Shown piece after piece: positions 9,178-18,669 of a stretch of 64,000 nt of DNA. The stretch is from Planctomycetota bacterium (GTDB lineage Bacteria; Planctomycetota; JAJSAM01): NCBI GenBank assembly GCA_024274785.1, contig JAJSAM010000060.1, positions 120,971-184,970 of the forward strand, read 5' to 3'. Each line of letters begins with the position of its first letter. The first letter of the stretch is position 1. A program made the translations under genes and the position numbers. The notes under the pieces were generated by a model. That model was not told where the DNA came from. It worked only from the letters and a program-made list of their open reading frames with translations, and searched no databases.

Positions 9178-9528
9178 CTACTGCCGATGCACGAAGGCGA
9201 CGCCCTTCGTGGAGAAGAACATGACCGTCACGGCGCCCTCGGGCGGCCCCTTCCCGTCGGATGGGATCGGGACGTACCGGGGGCCGCCGTCGGTTTCCTC
9301 GATCCGGTACATATAAGTCCAGAGCTCCCGCCCTTCGCTGAGCGTGGTCACGCTGGTGGGCGTTCCGATCAGCGATCGGACCTCGCTCATGGGCATGTCC
9401 ACCTCGATGTGCGAAAGGGCCGTGTCGTTCAGGTTGTCACCGTACCGTCCGGTGGAGGTGCCGGCGCAGGAGGCATGAAGAATCGCGAGCAGTGAAACTC
9501 CGAGCATGGGGCCGATAGTCTTCATCAC
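9178..9528 (-). CDS. BamE/SmpA-like outer-membrane lipoprotein
   Basis: This 116-residue lipoprotein (signal ending LHASC, Cys about 21) has a single domain resembling SmpA/BamE: a short helix with MPMSEVRSLIGTPTSV, then a beta segment ELWTYMYRI and a C-terminal strand with VMFFSTKGV. In proteobacteria BamE supports outer-membrane protein assembly, but many BamE-fold lipoproteins have no known role. A second Met one codon later could also be the start. Its 3' end converges on the pilus-like gene with 13 bp between stops. The fold assignment is fairly secure; the role is not. Confidence 0.7.
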   Translation of the reverse strand: MMKTIGPMLGVSLLAILHASCAGTSTGRYGDNLNDTALSHIEVDMPMSEVRSLIGTPTSVTTLSEGRELWTYMYRIEETDGGPRYVPIPSDGKGPPEGAVTVMFFSTKGVAFVHRQ

Positions 9529-9605
9529 CGCCCCGTTCTACCCGCCGGCAATACCCATGGCGCGAGGATTCCCCGTCCCCGAAGAGCCCCCCCCCGTGAC
9601 ACGCC

Positions 9606-9656
9606 CCCCTCGCCCCACCAGCAGCGAACAGCGAAGCGCCTTCGCAAGCCCGCACC
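9606..9656. repeat. 51-bp direct repeat, copy 1
   Basis: Identical to 9675-9725 over 51 bp, with 18 bp between copies (period 69). The core contains CAGCGAACAGCGAAGCGCC. The origin is unknown. Confidence 0.9.
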
Positions 9657-9674
9657 CCCAAGAAGCGTAAACCA

Positions 9675-9725
9675 CCCCTCGCCCCACCAGCAGCGAACAG
9701 CGAAGCGCCTTCGCAAGCCCGCACC
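9675..9725. repeat. 51-bp direct repeat, copy 2
   Basis: Second copy of the 9606-9656 repeat. No third copy was noticed elsewhere in the window. Confidence 0.9.
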
Positions 9726-9965
9726 GCGAGTCGCTCGAGACACATTGCAGGCGGCGATGTCCTTTAAACCTGGCCGAAGCCTTGTGCGGCGAGGCCGAAG
9801 ATGGTGACGGCACACCGGAGGCATCGCGGTGTCGGGACGACCCGACACCCGTGGCCATCACCTGCCCTGAGTGAGCCCGGCGCAGCCGCGCGAACGGCGG
9901 GAGTCCCTTCGGACTGCCATGGAACTTCCTCAACGGTGGAGAGCAGGTCAAACACCCGGAGAATC

Positions 9966-9997
9966 AAAAAAGGGCCGCCCCTGTCATGGGCGGCCCT
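9966..9997 (-). terminator. Terminator after the tRNA-Val/tRNA-Asp unit
   Basis: On the minus strand a perfect 10-bp stem (AGGGCCGCCC with its complement), 7-nt loop, is followed by TTTTTT. It lies directly downstream of tRNA-Asp. Confidence 0.9.
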
Positions 9998-10006
9998 CAA
10001 GTTCCA

Positions 10007-10084
10007 TGGCGAGGCCGAAGGGACTCGAACCCTCAACCTCCGGATCGACAGTCCGGTGCTCTAACCAAATTGAGCTACGGCCCC
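10007..10084 (-). tRNA. tRNA-Asp (anticodon GTC)
   Basis: The cloverleaf reads from 10084 to 10010 on the minus strand, with encoded CCA at 10009-10007. The acceptor stem is GGGGCCG/CGGCCTC with one G-U pair. The anticodon stem CCGGA/TCCGG encloses the loop CTGTCGA, giving anticodon GTC. The T-arm carries TTCGAGT. It is probably co-transcribed with tRNA-Val, 35 bp upstream on the same strand, ahead of a strong terminator. Confidence 0.95.
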
Positions 10085-10119
10085 GTGGATTTCACGGCAG
10101 GTGCTGCATCTGACTCGCA

Positions 10120-10196
10120 TGGTGGGCGATGCAGGACTCGAACCTGCGGCCTCCTGCTTGTAAGGCAGGCGCTCTGGCCAGCTGAGCTAATCGCCC
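10120..10196 (-). tRNA. tRNA-Val (anticodon TAC)
   Basis: The cloverleaf runs from 10196 to 10123, with CCA encoded at 10122-10120. The acceptor stem GGGCGAT/ATCGCCC is perfect. The anticodon stem CCTGC/GCAGG holds the loop CTTACAA, so the anticodon is TAC. The T-stem GCAGG/CCTGC carries loop TTCGAGT. First gene of the two-tRNA unit. Confidence 0.95.
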
Positions 10197-10354
10197 CGAC
10201 TTCCGGGCCAAGAGGCGCAAATCCTAGTCACCGGACCGCAAAGGGACGAAAAAAATCCTCGTGTTTCCGCCACTCCCTATCGACACCTTTTATGTGGGGT
10301 CGCCGGGAACAGTTCGCTAGTGTTGCGCGAAATCAAGCGGGAGGTAGGAAAACC

Positions 10355-11653
10355 ATGCGTATTGCCGTGATCGGAACCGGGTATGTGGGCCTGGTGGCGG
10401 GCACCTGTTTCGCGGAGACGGGGAACACCGTGGTCTGCGTCGACAAGGACCGGGCCAAGGTCGAGACGTTGCTCGAGGGGAAGCTCCCCATCTACGAGCC
10501 TGGCCTTCTGGAACTTGTCCAGCGCAACGTCGCTGAGGATCGGTTGCAGTTCACGACGGACCTGGAATCCGCCGTCCAGGATTCGCTCGTCTGCTTCATC
10601 GCGGTCGGCACCCCGCCGGACGAGGATGGCTCGAGCGACCTGACCCACGTCCTGGCCGTTGCCGAGGCCATCGGCAAGTGCATGAACGGCTACAAGGTCA
10701 TCGTGGACAAGTCGACCGTACCCGTAGGGACCGCTCGGAGAGTCTCCGAGGTCGTGGCGGCTCACACCTCCGAGAGTTTCGATGTCGTCTCCAACCCCGA
10801 GTTCCTCAAGGAAGGGGCGGCGATCGAGGACTTTCTGAAGCCCGATCGCGTCGTCATCGGGTGCGACGATCCGCGCGTGGCGGAGATCATGAAGGAGCTC
10901 TACGCACCCTTCGTCCGGACCGGCAACCCGGTCCTGATCATGGATGTCGAAAGCGCCGAACTCACCAAGTACGCCGCCAATGCCATGCTGGCCACGCGGA
11001 TTTCGTTCATGAACGAGATCGCCCTGCTCTGCGAGCGGGTGGGCGCGAAGGTGGACGGCGTTCGCAAGGGAATCGGGCTCGACCGACGCATCGGCCCGTC
11101 TTTCCTCTTCCCCGGAGCGGGCTACGGCGGATCCTGCTTTCCGAAGGACATCAAAGCACTGCTTCACACCGCCGAGCAGTACGACATGGAGCTGAATATC
11201 CTGCGGACCGTGGAGAGGGTCAACGAAGCGCAGAAGCGCCTGCTCGTCGAGAAGCTGAAGAAGCATTACGGGGACGACATCTCCGGCAGGACCATCGCGG
11301 TCTGGGGCCTGAGCTTCAAGCCTCGTACCGACGACATGCGGGAAGCACCGGCGATCACCGTCATCAACATGCTGCTCGAGGCCGGCGCCACGGTTCGCGC
11401 CAGCGACCCGGTGGCGATGGAGGTGGCGGAGGAGATCTTCGGGGACCGGATCACCTACCACCAGAAGAACTACGACGCCCTCGCGGGTGCCGACGCGCTC
11501 CTGCTCCTGACGGAGTGGAATGAGTTCCGGTACCCCGACTTCGAGCTGATGAAGACGACGATGAAGGAACCGGTCATCTTCGACGGCCGGAACATTCTGA
11601 ACCGCAAGCGGCTCGAGGAGATCGGGTTCACGTACTACGGCATCGGGGTTTAG
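10355..11653 (+). CDS. ugd: UDP-glucose/GDP-mannose-type nucleotide-sugar dehydrogenase (probably UDP-glucose 6-dehydrogenase)
   Basis: The 432-residue enzyme oxidises a nucleotide sugar to its uronic acid with NAD. The N-terminal Rossmann motif [15 protein letters not shown] begins at residue 7. The conserved central block holds [19 protein letters not shown]. The catalytic cysteine is in [14 protein letters not shown], and the C-terminal Rossmann half carries [16 protein letters not shown]. The start chosen is the ATG at 10355 with GGGAGGT upstream; the frame extends further upstream only through the tRNA genes. It could supply UDP-glucuronate for capsule or exopolysaccharide. Its TAG stop overlaps the left end of a MITE-like element. 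The substrate (UDP-Glc rather than GDP-Man) is inferred. Confidence 0.92.
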   Translation: MRIAVIGTGYVGLVAGTCFAETGNTVVCVDKDRAKVETLLEGKLPIYEPGLLELVQRNVAEDRLQFTTDLESAVQDSLVCFIAVGTPPDEDGSSDLTHVLAVAEAIGKCMNGYKVIVDKSTVPVGTARRVSEVVAAHTSESFDVVSNPEFLKEGAAIEDFLKPDRVVIGCDDPRVAEIMKELYAPFVRTGNPVLIMDVESAELTKYAANAMLATRISFMNEIALLCERVGAKVDGVRKGIGLDRRIGPSFLFPGAGYGGSCFPKDIKALLHTAEQYDMELNILRTVERVNEAQKRLLVEKLKKHYGDDISGRTIAVWGLSFKPRTDDMREAPAITVINMLLEAGATVRASDPVAMEVAEEIFGDRITYHQKNYDALAGADALLLLTEWNEFRYPDFELMKTTMKEPVIFDGRNILNRKRLEEIGFTYYGIGV

Positions 11654-11834
11654 GGGCCGCGCAAGAACAAGGGCTCGTCTGGAAACAAGTGCGCCAGTTG
11701 CACCGAGAGCGCCGCTGCGTCCGATCCAGCAAGGCGCGAGGAGGGCGTAACCTTACTGGTTTCAACGGACGAGCAACGCGGCTTGAGGGGATGCGGCTGC
11801 CCTCGAATCCCGTAGTTTTTCTTGCGCGGCCCCT
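11652..11834. repeat. MITE-like element with 19-bp terminal inverted repeats (repeat family R2)
   Basis: The element is bounded by AGGGGCCGCGCAAGAACAA at 11652-11670 and its inverted partner at 11816-11834 (18 of 19 match). It fits exactly between two convergent stop codons, the TAG of the dehydrogenase and the TGA of the small protein gene. The internal 130 bp is closely similar to 43131-43293. A fragment of the 3' end recurs at 18552-18586 and of the 5' part at 20035-20070. It may also act as a bidirectional terminator. Confidence 0.8.
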
Positions 11835-12043
11835 CAGGGCTGGTCCATCCCGGCGGCGTCGCCCTCGCGAATCCGGACCAGCACTTCGGAGGTGAAGTCC
11901 GACCGGAGCGGCAGGTCGAACAGTATCTCCCGGAGCGCCTCGCCCGGAGTGGAGACCGCGGTGCGTTCGCGGCACACAAACTCCGGTTTCCGGCACCCGG
12001 CGCAGCGGGGATCCGGCTCGGTCCCGTCGATTTCAGAGTTCAT
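11834..12043 (-). CDS. Small Cys-containing protein, candidate anti-sigma partner
   Basis: A 69-residue product whose ATG overlaps the end of the ECF sigma gene by 11 nt, so translation is probably coupled. It has a CxxC plus a third Cys (RCAGCRKPEFVC, about residues 13-24), and a C-terminal helix ALREILFDLPLRSDF-type segment like the start of many anti-sigma domains. It has no membrane helix and is far shorter than usual zinc-binding anti-sigma factors. Either it is a minimal soluble anti-sigma factor or an unrelated small metal-binding protein. The gene is supported by coupling; the role is inferred from position. Confidence 0.55.
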   Translation of the reverse strand: MNSEIDGTEPDPRCAGCRKPEFVCRERTAVSTPGEALREILFDLPLRSDFTSEVLVRIREGDAAGMDQP

Positions 12044-12641
12044 ACAGCATCTTCTCCCTGGTGAGCCCCGCTTTCATCAGCATGTCCCGCGCCAGGAGGC
12101 GGGCGCGATGAAGCGAAGCCTTCACCGAGGTGGGCTCACGGCCGAGCACCTCGGCGATCTCTGGTATGGTCATCTCTTCCACGTGACGCAGCACGAGGAG
12201 AGTCCCGTAGTCGTTCGGCAGAGCGAGAATCGCCCGGCGCATCCGGGCCGCGGCGGAGGAGGACATGCGCCCCTGGGAAAGCCCCAGCCCGACCGGGCCG
12301 TCCGGAGATCCGGAAAGCGGAATCAGGTCGCCCTCATCGACCTTGTCGAGACTGCTGGCGGCCTTCCGCGAGTCGCGGCGAAGCAGGCTCACGGCTCGAT
12401 TCTTCGCGATGGTAAAGAGCCAGGATCGGAATCGGCGCGGATCGCGCAGATCGGAGAGGCCCTGGTAGGCGGCGACGAAAACGTCTTGCGCCAGGTCCTG
12501 GGTGGAGTGCCAATCCCCCACCCGAGGGTAAATCGACGCGCAGAGCGGTCTCTTGAACCGATCCACCAGTCTGCCGAAAGCTTCGATGTCACCGTCCTTC
12601 GCCCGTTCCGCGAGCCTGATCCACGTCGGCGGATTCCTCAA
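12033..12641 (-). CDS. ECF-family RNA polymerase sigma factor
   Basis: A 202-residue sigma-70 family protein with region 2 (DLAQDVFVAAYQGL, then RFRSWLFTIAKN) and a region 4 helix-turn-helix (TIPEIAEVLGREPTSVKASLHRAR). It directs RNA polymerase to a specific promoter set. The start is TTG at 12641, with CTGGAGGA nine bases upstream; no ATG fits the family's N-terminus. It overlaps the small Cys protein gene downstream, the usual sigma/anti-sigma arrangement. The subgroup and signal are unknown. Confidence 0.87.
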   Translation of the reverse strand: MRNPPTWIRLAERAKDGDIEAFGRLVDRFKRPLCASIYPRVGDWHSTQDLAQDVFVAAYQGLSDLRDPRRFRSWLFTIAKNRAVSLLRRDSRKAASSLDKVDEGDLIPLSGSPDGPVGLGLSQGRMSSSAAARMRRAILALPNDYGTLLVLRHVEEMTIPEIAEVLGREPTSVKASLHRARLLARDMLMKAGLTREKMLYEL

Positions 12642-12904
12642 TGCCCATCCTCCAGAAAGAAGGACGCACCATCGCGTCCCCGGGCTCGGAAAAATCGCAA
12701 GAAGGGGGCCGGACGGTCTTACGGGGAATGATTCGAGAAAACGCGCCGGGGTGATCGGCGAGCGGCACGGGACGGGCGCGCGGTGGCGCGCTGGCAGGCC
12801 GTCGGGGAAGCCCGGACCGGGCGTGGCCCGGCATCCTGCCGAAAAGAAGGGGGAGCGGGCCGACGCGATCGACGCATCCGCCCACCCTGAAGCTTCAGTC
12901 GAGC

Positions 12905-13288
12905 CTACTCCTCTGAGTGCTGCTCTCCGGCCGTCTGCTCCGCGGCCGATTCCTCCCGCGCCGGCTCGAGCGCGGAGGTGATTTCCTGGTTCACGAGGTA
13001 GAGCATCTCCTGAAAGTCCGCCTGGGCGCGATTCAGGCCGGAGAGCAGCGAATTCGTCTTCACGGCCTCGTCGGCGGCGGCGAGAGCCCGCTTCTCATCG
13101 GGCTCGATCGGATCGCCGGATCCTTCCTTTTTGGCCATCTCGGCCATCAGTTCATCACGTTTCCTGATCAGGCCGACGGCGTCGGCATCGGCCATGACGG
13201 CGGACTCCACCGACCGGAGATCGGTGAATCGCTTCGACCGGGCCAGCGCCCTGGATAGCTTGGCGGCCAGCTCTAGAACTTCATCCAT
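12905..13288 (-). CDS. YlbF/YmcA (Com_YlbF) family protein
   Basis: The 127-residue helical protein matches the YlbF/YmcA family: an N-terminal helix ([17 protein letters not shown]), a second helix bundle, and an acidic, Ala/Glu-rich tail of about 25 residues. In Bacillus these proteins assist RNase Y and development; the role here is unknown. The ATG at 13288 overlaps the clpB stop by 8 nt (ATGGATGA) and has GAGGAG upstream, so it is translationally coupled to clpB. The coupling to a disaggregase gene is unusual for the family and may hint at a stress-linked role. Confidence 0.7.
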   Translation of the reverse strand: MDEVLELAAKLSRALARSKRFTDLRSVESAVMADADAVGLIRKRDELMAEMAKKEGSGDPIEPDEKRALAAADEAVKTNSLLSGLNRAQADFQEMLYLVNQEITSALEPAREESAAEQTAGEQHSEE

Positions 13289-15887
13289 TCTTCTGCTCCT
13301 CTGCGGGATCGCGCGAAGGCGTGAAGACAAAACCCTCATCGCCGATGTCCACGTGCACCGTGTCTCCCTCGCGTACCTCTCCGGTCAGGAGACGCATGGC
13401 GAGGGCGTTCTGGATCTCCTTCTGGATCACGCGCTTCAGGGGGCGCGCACCGAAGGCCGGATCATACCCTCTTCGAGCCAGTTCCTCCTCCGCCTTCGGA
13501 GCGAGGAGCAGGTGGATGCGTTTCGTTTCGAGGAGCGCGGCCAACCGGGCGACCTGGATCGTGACGATCTTTCGAAGCTGCTCCTCGCTGAGCCGACTGA
13601 AGACGATCGTCTCGTCGAGCCGGTTCAGGAACTCCGGCCGGAAGTGGTTCGCGAGTTCCGCGAGCACTTTCCGCTCGGCCTCCGCGGCCGGCAGGCCGTT
13701 CACGAGGTACGCACTGCCGATGTTGCTGGTCATGATCACGACGGTGTTCCGGAAGTCCACGGTCCGTCCCTGCCCATCGGTCAGCCGCCCGTCGTCGAGC
13801 AGTTGGAGCAGGGTGTTGAAGACCTCCGGATGGGCCTTTTCGATCTCGTCGAAGAGGACGACGGTGTAGGGCCTCCGGCGCACCGCTTCGGTGAGCTGAC
13901 CGCCTTCGTCGTAGCCGACGTACCCCGGAGGGGCGCCGACGAGCCGCGAGACGGTGTGGCGCTCCTGGTACTCGGACATGTCGAGGCGGACCATCGCCTC
14001 CTCGCTATCGAAGAGGAAGTCCGCGAGAGTGCGAGCCAGCTCCGTCTTCCCCACTCCGGTGGGTCCGAGGAAGAGGAACGAGCCGATGGGCCGGTTCGGA
14101 TCCTGCAGCCCCGCCCGGGCCCGGCGGACCGCTTCGGACACGGCCGTTACCGCACACTCCTGACCGATGACCCGATCGCGCAACCGCTCCTCCATGTGGA
14201 TGAGTTTCTCCACCTCGCCCTCGACGAGCCTCTGCACCGGGATCCCGGTCCACTTCGAGATCACCTCGGCGATATGCTCGGCATCGACATCCTCGGTGAG
14301 CATTGGCGCGTCGCCCTGGACCTCGGCGAGCTTCTTGCGGGCCGCCTCGAGTTCCGCGGTGAGCTCCGGGAGCCGGCCGTAGCGGATCTCCGCCACTTTC
14401 TGCAGGTTGCCCCGCCGCTCCTCGCGTTCCTCCTCGAGCTTCAGCTTCTCGAGTTCCTCGTTGGCGTCCTGGATCCTCCGGATGCAGGACTTCTCGTTCT
14501 CCCATCTCGCCTTGAGCCCGGAGGATGATTCGCGCAGGTCGGCCAGCTGCTTCTCCAGATCGCAAAGGCGCTTCCGGCTGGCGTCGTCCTTCTCCAGCTT
14601 CAGAGCCTCGCGCTCCACCTCGAGTTGGATGATCTCACGCTCCACCTGGTCGAGTTCGGCGGGCATGGAGTCGATCTCGATCCGGAGCCGGGAGGCCGCC
14701 TCGTCGATCAGGTCGATGGCCTTGTCGGGCAGGAACCGATCCGCGATGTAGCGCTCCGAGAGTGTCGCCGCGGCGACGATGGCGGAGTCGCGGATACGCA
14801 CACCGTGATGCACCTCGTAACGCTCCTTCAGGCCGCGGAGGATGGCGATCGTCGCCGGGATGGAGGGCTCGCCCACCAGCACCGGCTGGAACCGCCGTTC
14901 GAGCGCGGCGTCCTTCTCGACGTGCTTCCGGTACTCATCCAGGGTGGTCGCGCCGATCGCGCGCAGCTCTCCACGGGCCAGCGCGGGCTTCAGCATGTTG
15001 GCCGCGTCGGCAGCGCCTTCCGCCGCGCCGGCACCCACCAGCGTGTGCATCTCGTCGATGAACAGGATGATCTCCCCGGCCGAGTCGGTCACCTCCTTCA
15101 GCACCGCCTTGAGACGCTCCTCGAACTGACCCCGGAACTTTGCTCCGGCGATGAGGGCGCCGATGTCCAGCGCGAGCACGCGCTTGTTCTTCAGGCCTTC
15201 GGGGATGTCGCCTTCCATGATCCGTCGCGCCAGTCCCTCGGCGATCGCGGTCTTGCCGACACCGGGCTCCCCGATCAGCACCGGGTTGTTCTTCGTCCGG
15301 CGGGAGAGGATCTGCATCACCCGGCGGATCTCCTCGTCGCGGCCGATGACCGGGTCGAGCTTCCCCTGCCGGGCGAGATCGGTGAGATCGCGGCAGTACT
15401 GTTCGAGCGCCTGGAACTTGTCCTCGGGGGACTGGTCCTCGATGCGCTGGTTTCCGCGCAGGTCGGCCAGGGCCATCAGGAGGCTCTCCCGGGTGACCCC
15501 CAGGGTCTTGACCAGCTCGGCCGGCTTGCTCTCCTTCTCGCCGAGAATGGCCAGCAACAGGTGCTCGGTGGAGACGTAATCGTCCCGCATCCGGTCGGCT
15601 TCGGCCTGCGCCTCCTGGAGCACCGCGCCGAGACGCGCGGAGGCTGTTCCCTGCGCCCCGCCGCTGACCTGGGGCAGTCTTCCGGTAGACCGCTCCGCCT
15701 CCTTCGTGACGAGCGCGGGGTCCACTCCCACCTTGGAGAAGAGAGGACGCACCAGCCCCTCGGTCTGCGCGAGCAGGGCGAGGAGCAGGTGCTCCGGGAC
15801 GATCTCCTGGTGTCCGCTCTGTCCGGCCAGATTCTGGGCTTCAGCGAGCGCTTCCTGGCTCCTGATGGTCAGCTTGTCGAGTCGCAT
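13281..15887 (-). CDS. clpB: ATP-dependent disaggregase ClpB
   Basis: An 868-residue Hsp100 chaperone that, with DnaK, rescues aggregated proteins in the cytoplasm. It has a Clp N-domain (1-145), an AAA+ domain 1 with Walker [15 protein letters not shown] (about 203-216), a long coiled-coil M-domain (about 400-530, [19 protein letters not shown] onward), and AAA+ domain 2 with [14 protein letters not shown] (about 600-613). The long middle domain and lack of a ClpP-binding loop distinguish it from the ClpC gene at 52-54 kb. The product starts [14 protein letters not shown] with GGAGG upstream. I saw no CIRCE or other known heat-shock operator ahead of it. The ylbF-like gene overlaps its 3' end. 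Confidence 0.96.
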   Translation of the reverse strand: MRLDKLTIRSQEALAEAQNLAGQSGHQEIVPEHLLLALLAQTEGLVRPLFSKVGVDPALVTKEAERSTGRLPQVSGGAQGTASARLGAVLQEAQAEADRMRDDYVSTEHLLLAILGEKESKPAELVKTLGVTRESLLMALADLRGNQRIEDQSPEDKFQALEQYCRDLTDLARQGKLDPVIGRDEEIRRVMQILSRRTKNNPVLIGEPGVGKTAIAEGLARRIMEGDIPEGLKNKRVLALDIGALIAGAKFRGQFEERLKAVLKEVTDSAGEIILFIDEMHTLVGAGAAEGAADAANMLKPALARGELRAIGATTLDEYRKHVEKDAALERRFQPVLVGEPSIPATIAILRGLKERYEVHHGVRIRDSAIVAAATLSERYIADRFLPDKAIDLIDEAASRLRIEIDSMPAELDQVEREIIQLEVEREALKLEKDDASRKRLCDLEKQLADLRESSSGLKARWENEKSCIRRIQDANEELEKLKLEEEREERRGNLQKVAEIRYGRLPELTAELEAARKKLAEVQGDAPMLTEDVDAEHIAEVISKWTGIPVQRLVEGEVEKLIHMEERLRDRVIGQECAVTAVSEAVRRARAGLQDPNRPIGSFLFLGPTGVGKTELARTLADFLFDSEEAMVRLDMSEYQERHTVSRLVGAPPGYVGYDEGGQLTEAVRRRPYTVVLFDEIEKAHPEVFNTLLQLLDDGRLTDGQGRTVDFRNTVVIMTSNIGSAYLVNGLPAAEAERKVLAELANHFRPEFLNRLDETIVFSRLSEEQLRKIVTIQVARLAALLETKRIHLLLAPKAEEELARRGYDPAFGARPLKRVIQKEIQNALAMRLLTGEVREGDTVHVDIGDEGFVFTPSRDPAEEQKNG

Positions 15888-16020
15888 CGATCCTCCCTCG
15901 ACGCATCATGCGCCATGGAACGTTGCAGACGCAACATCCATGCCGAGGACAGAAACCGAACTTAAAACGCTCAACAACAATGACTTAGAAGACACACCAC
16001 GCCGCCAAGCTGCCAGAATG

Positions 16021-16911
16021 TCAGACTGAGAGCAAGCCATACTCCGCAAGGATGTCCCGCAACCGGTCGCGGTTCTCCGTGGAGATCCCGACGAGCGGGA
16101 GGCGGAACTCCTCCCTGACCCGGCCCATCATGACGAGCGCGCTCTTCACCGGCACCGGGTTCGTGTCGATGAACATCGCGTTCGAGATCGGGTAGAGCCG
16201 GTAGTGGATCTCCCGCGCCTTTTCCCAGTCTCCCGCGAGGGCCGCCTTCGCCAGCCCGGCCGTCTCCGCCGGGAGGATGTTGGCCGTGACGGAGATCACG
16301 CCGACAGCGCCGACGGACATCATCGGCAGCGCCATCGGGTCGTCGCCGGAGAGGACGGGCAGGTCGGTCGCGAGCTTGAGCCTGGTGACGCGGTCCACGG
16401 AGCCGCCGGCCTCCTTGATGGCCGCGATGTTCTCGTGGTGCGCCAGTTCCGCCGCCGTCTCGGGAGAGATCTCGCAGCCGGTACGGCTCGGCACGCTGTA
16501 GAGGCAGATCGGGATGTTCACGGCATCGGCGACCGCACGGTAATGGGCGACCAGGCCCGCCTGGGAGGGCTTGTTGTAGTAGGGCGTGACGAGCAACAGG
16601 CCGTTCGCTCCCACGTCTTCGGCGCGCTTGCTGGCCTCGATCACGTGGGCGGTGTTGTTCGATCCGGTTCCGGCAATGACGGGCACCCGGCCGGCGGCGG
16701 TCTCGACGACCGCCCGAAACAGGTCCGCCCGCTCGTCTTCGGAAAGCGTCGGCGACTCGCCCGTGGTCCCGGAGATGACCAGCGCGGAGGTACCCTCGGC
16801 GATCTGCCAGTCGACGAGATTCTCAACCGCGGCGTAGTCGATCTTCCCGCCGCAAAACGGTGTCACCAGAGCGACGAGGGAACCCCGGAAGATCTCATCA
16901 TGGCTACCCAT
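16021..16911 (-). CDS. dapA: 4-hydroxy-tetrahydrodipicolinate synthase
   Basis: The 296-residue class I aldolase condenses pyruvate with aspartate semialdehyde, the first committed step to diaminopimelate and lysine, for peptidoglycan as well as protein. The motif [11 protein letters not shown], the tyrosine motif [10 protein letters not shown], and the Schiff-base lysine in AAIKEAGGS are present. The ATG at 16911 overlaps the pdxJ stop by 8 nt, so the two genes form a coupled pair. Length and motifs are typical. Confidence 0.95.
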   Translation of the reverse strand: MGSHDEIFRGSLVALVTPFCGGKIDYAAVENLVDWQIAEGTSALVISGTTGESPTLSEDERADLFRAVVETAAGRVPVIAGTGSNNTAHVIEASKRAEDVGANGLLLVTPYYNKPSQAGLVAHYRAVADAVNIPICLYSVPSRTGCEISPETAAELAHHENIAAIKEAGGSVDRVTRLKLATDLPVLSGDDPMALPMMSVGAVGVISVTANILPAETAGLAKAALAGDWEKAREIHYRLYPISNAMFIDTNPVPVKSALVMMGRVREEFRLPLVGISTENRDRLRDILAEYGLLSV

Positions 16912-17632
16912 CGGACATGCCTTCCATCATCAGACCTTTCATTTCACTGACCGCATCTGCAAGGCCGACCATGATCGCGCGGGCGATGATGGCGTGGCCG
17001 ATGTTCAGCTCCTCGATGCCCTCGATGCCCGCCACCGGCTTCACGTTCCGGTAGTTCAGTCCGTGCCCGGCGTTGATCCGCAGCCCGAGTTCACGAGCCG
17101 CGGCGACGGCCATGCGGATCTCGGTCAATCGGTTGATCCGCTCCGCCTCATCCCGGGCCTCGGCGTAGCGGCCGGTGTGGAGTTCGATGAATTCCGCGCC
17201 GGTTTCCGCGGCCGCGGCGATCTGTTCGGGTTGAGGGGCGATGAACATGCTGACTCGGATCCCCTGCTCCATCAGCCGCCGGGTGGTGGCGGCGAGCGCC
17301 TCCCGGTTCCCGACGACGTCCAGTCCCCCCTCGGTGGTCACTTCCTCCCGGCGCTCCGGCACGATGCAGATGTCCTCCGGCGCGAGTCGAAGGGCGATTT
17401 CGACGACCTCGGGGACGTTCGCCAACTCGAGGTTCATCTTCGTCTTGATGGTCTGCCTGAGAATCCGCACGTCCCGATCCTGGATGTGGCGGCGGTCCTC
17501 GCGCAGATGCACGGTGATGCCGTCCGCGCCCGCCAGTTCGGCGATGGCGGCGGCGGCCACGGGATCGGGGACGTCGATGCCGCGGGCCTGCCGCACCGTG
17601 GCGACGTGGTCGATGTTGACTCCAAGACGCAT
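16904..17632 (-). CDS. pdxJ: Pyridoxine 5'-phosphate synthase
   Basis: The 242-residue TIM-barrel enzyme makes pyridoxine phosphate from deoxyxylulose phosphate and 3-amino-2-oxopropyl phosphate, the last de novo step to vitamin B6 in the DXP-dependent route. Conserved blocks are [16 protein letters not shown] at the start, [29 protein letters not shown] residues, and the C-terminal [11 protein letters not shown]. The start at 17632 follows GGAGGA; an in-frame ATG 14 codons upstream adds a non-family segment and is rejected. First gene of the pdxJ-dapA pair. Confidence 0.95.
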   Translation of the reverse strand: MRLGVNIDHVATVRQARGIDVPDPVAAAAIAELAGADGITVHLREDRRHIQDRDVRILRQTIKTKMNLELANVPEVVEIALRLAPEDICIVPERREEVTTEGGLDVVGNREALAATTRRLMEQGIRVSMFIAPQPEQIAAAAETGAEFIELHTGRYAEARDEAERINRLTEIRMAVAAARELGLRINAGHGLNYRNVKPVAGIEGIEELNIGHAIIARAIMVGLADAVSEMKGLMMEGMSDG

Positions 17633-17718
17633 GATCAGGTCCTCCGCAGGGGGAAACCACAAACGTAACGCCACGGTAAATCGAGACTCAAGAAGATTAC
17701 CCCGGGCAGAATGCGGGG

Positions 17719-18294
17719 ATGCGAATCATCGGTGGAGAGTTCCGGGGGCGGAGGCTGAAAGCCCCGAAGGGCGGGAACACCCGGCCGACGCCCGATCGCG
17801 TTCGCGAAGCGCTCTTCTCCATCCTCGGCCCGGACATTGTCGGCAGCAGCGTGCTCGAACTCTTCGGCGGAACCGGCTCTCTCGGCCTGGAATCGCTCTC
17901 CCGAGGCGCCAGGAGGGCGGTCTTCTGCGAGGTCAACCGAGCCGCGCTCGCCTGCCTGACGGACAACATCGCCACCCTCGCCGTCGAGGATCGCACCCGC
18001 ATACACCGCGCATCCGCTCTCGACTTTCCCCGCCGAAGCGCCCCCGGCGAGCTCTTCGACTTCGTCTTCTGCGATCCCCCCCACCGTCTTCTCGCCGAGG
18101 CACACACCCGGCGGGGGATCGAGTAGCTCCTCGCCGCCATCCCCCTCGCTCCGGACGGCCTGGCCATCCTTGAGCACCGCACCGGGGATCTCCGGGACTT
18201 CTCCCCCCCGGGCATGACCCGCCGGGACATGAGAACCTGGGGATCCACGGGGATGGCGTTCTACGTCGCCGGCAGGGTCCCCGATTCCTCGTAA
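17719..18294 (+). pseudogene. rsmD: 16S rRNA (guanine-N2)-methyltransferase RsmD with an in-frame amber codon
   Basis: The frame encodes a recognisable Rsm[13 protein letters not shown] at the N-terminus, RPTPDRVREALF, and the SAM site LELFGGTGSLGLE. RsmD methylates G966 of 16S rRNA. A TAG at 18124-18126 (codon 136) cuts it, but the frame continues to a TAA at 18292-18294 with clear family sequence (LLAAIPLAPDGLAILEHRTG). Full length would be 190 residues, as usual for the family. The (N/D)PP(Y/F) catalytic motif reads DPPH, losing the aromatic residue. A GAG-to-TAG change would explain the stop. A sequencing error, amber readthrough or a decaying gene are all possible; the DPPH change favours decay. 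Confidence 0.8.
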
Positions 18295-18669
18295 CCGGCG
18301 TTGATCGACCCGGCCCGCCTGAGGGGTATCAAGGCGGCTCAGGTTGACCATCCTCCCGTCCCGCCCCCGCTGATTGGTGGCCCCTTCGGAAGGCGGTGTT
18401 CCGTCGCCGCCGCGCCCGTCATGAAAGCGCCCGCCTTTGGTCATGAGCGGTCGAGACGGAGATCGACCCTCCGAAGAAACCAACCGGCCCCGACAGCGCG
18501 CAGTCTGAGCGAGGTTGGTACGCCTGGCCCGCCGCCGGCGGCGCAGCCGCGCTCGAATCCATGGTTATTCTTGCGCGGAGCCTAAGGTTTGCCGCCCACC
18601 GTGCCGATAAGGGGTTGACTCAGGCGGCTATCCCTTACCCAACAAATGTGTCGCCAAGGAGCCGGGACA
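18295..18669. other. Gene-free region with repeat fragments
   Basis: This region follows the interrupted rsmD. At about 18440-18470 a segment resembles part of repeat family R1 (GGTCGAGACGGAGATCGACC versus the R1 copy near 36.7 kb). At 18552-18586 it resembles the right end of the R2 element. No convincing gene is present. A TTGACT hexamer lies at 18615-18620, but no good -10 box follows. Confidence 0.4.

Larger units (their letters stand above)
9529..10006. other. Gene-free repeat-bearing region
   Basis: This 478-bp stretch between the BamE-like gene and the tRNA genes contains two 51-bp direct repeats (9606-9656 and 9675-9725) and the tRNA terminator (9966-9997). Open frames here overlap the repeats in several phases and are not convincing genes. 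Confidence 0.6.

Noticed and set aside
9606..9725. CRISPR array
   Set aside because: Only two repeat units, 51 bp with an 18-bp gap, no cas genes; unit and spacing are wrong.
12642..12904. Minus-strand frame of about 98 codons upstream of the ECF sigma gene
   Set aside because: Pro/Arg-rich, no Shine-Dalgarno or homology features; looks non-coding.
14625..15965. 446-codon plus-strand frame opposite clpB
   Set aside because: Mirror-strand open frame caused by high third-position GC; all conserved clpB motifs are on the minus strand.
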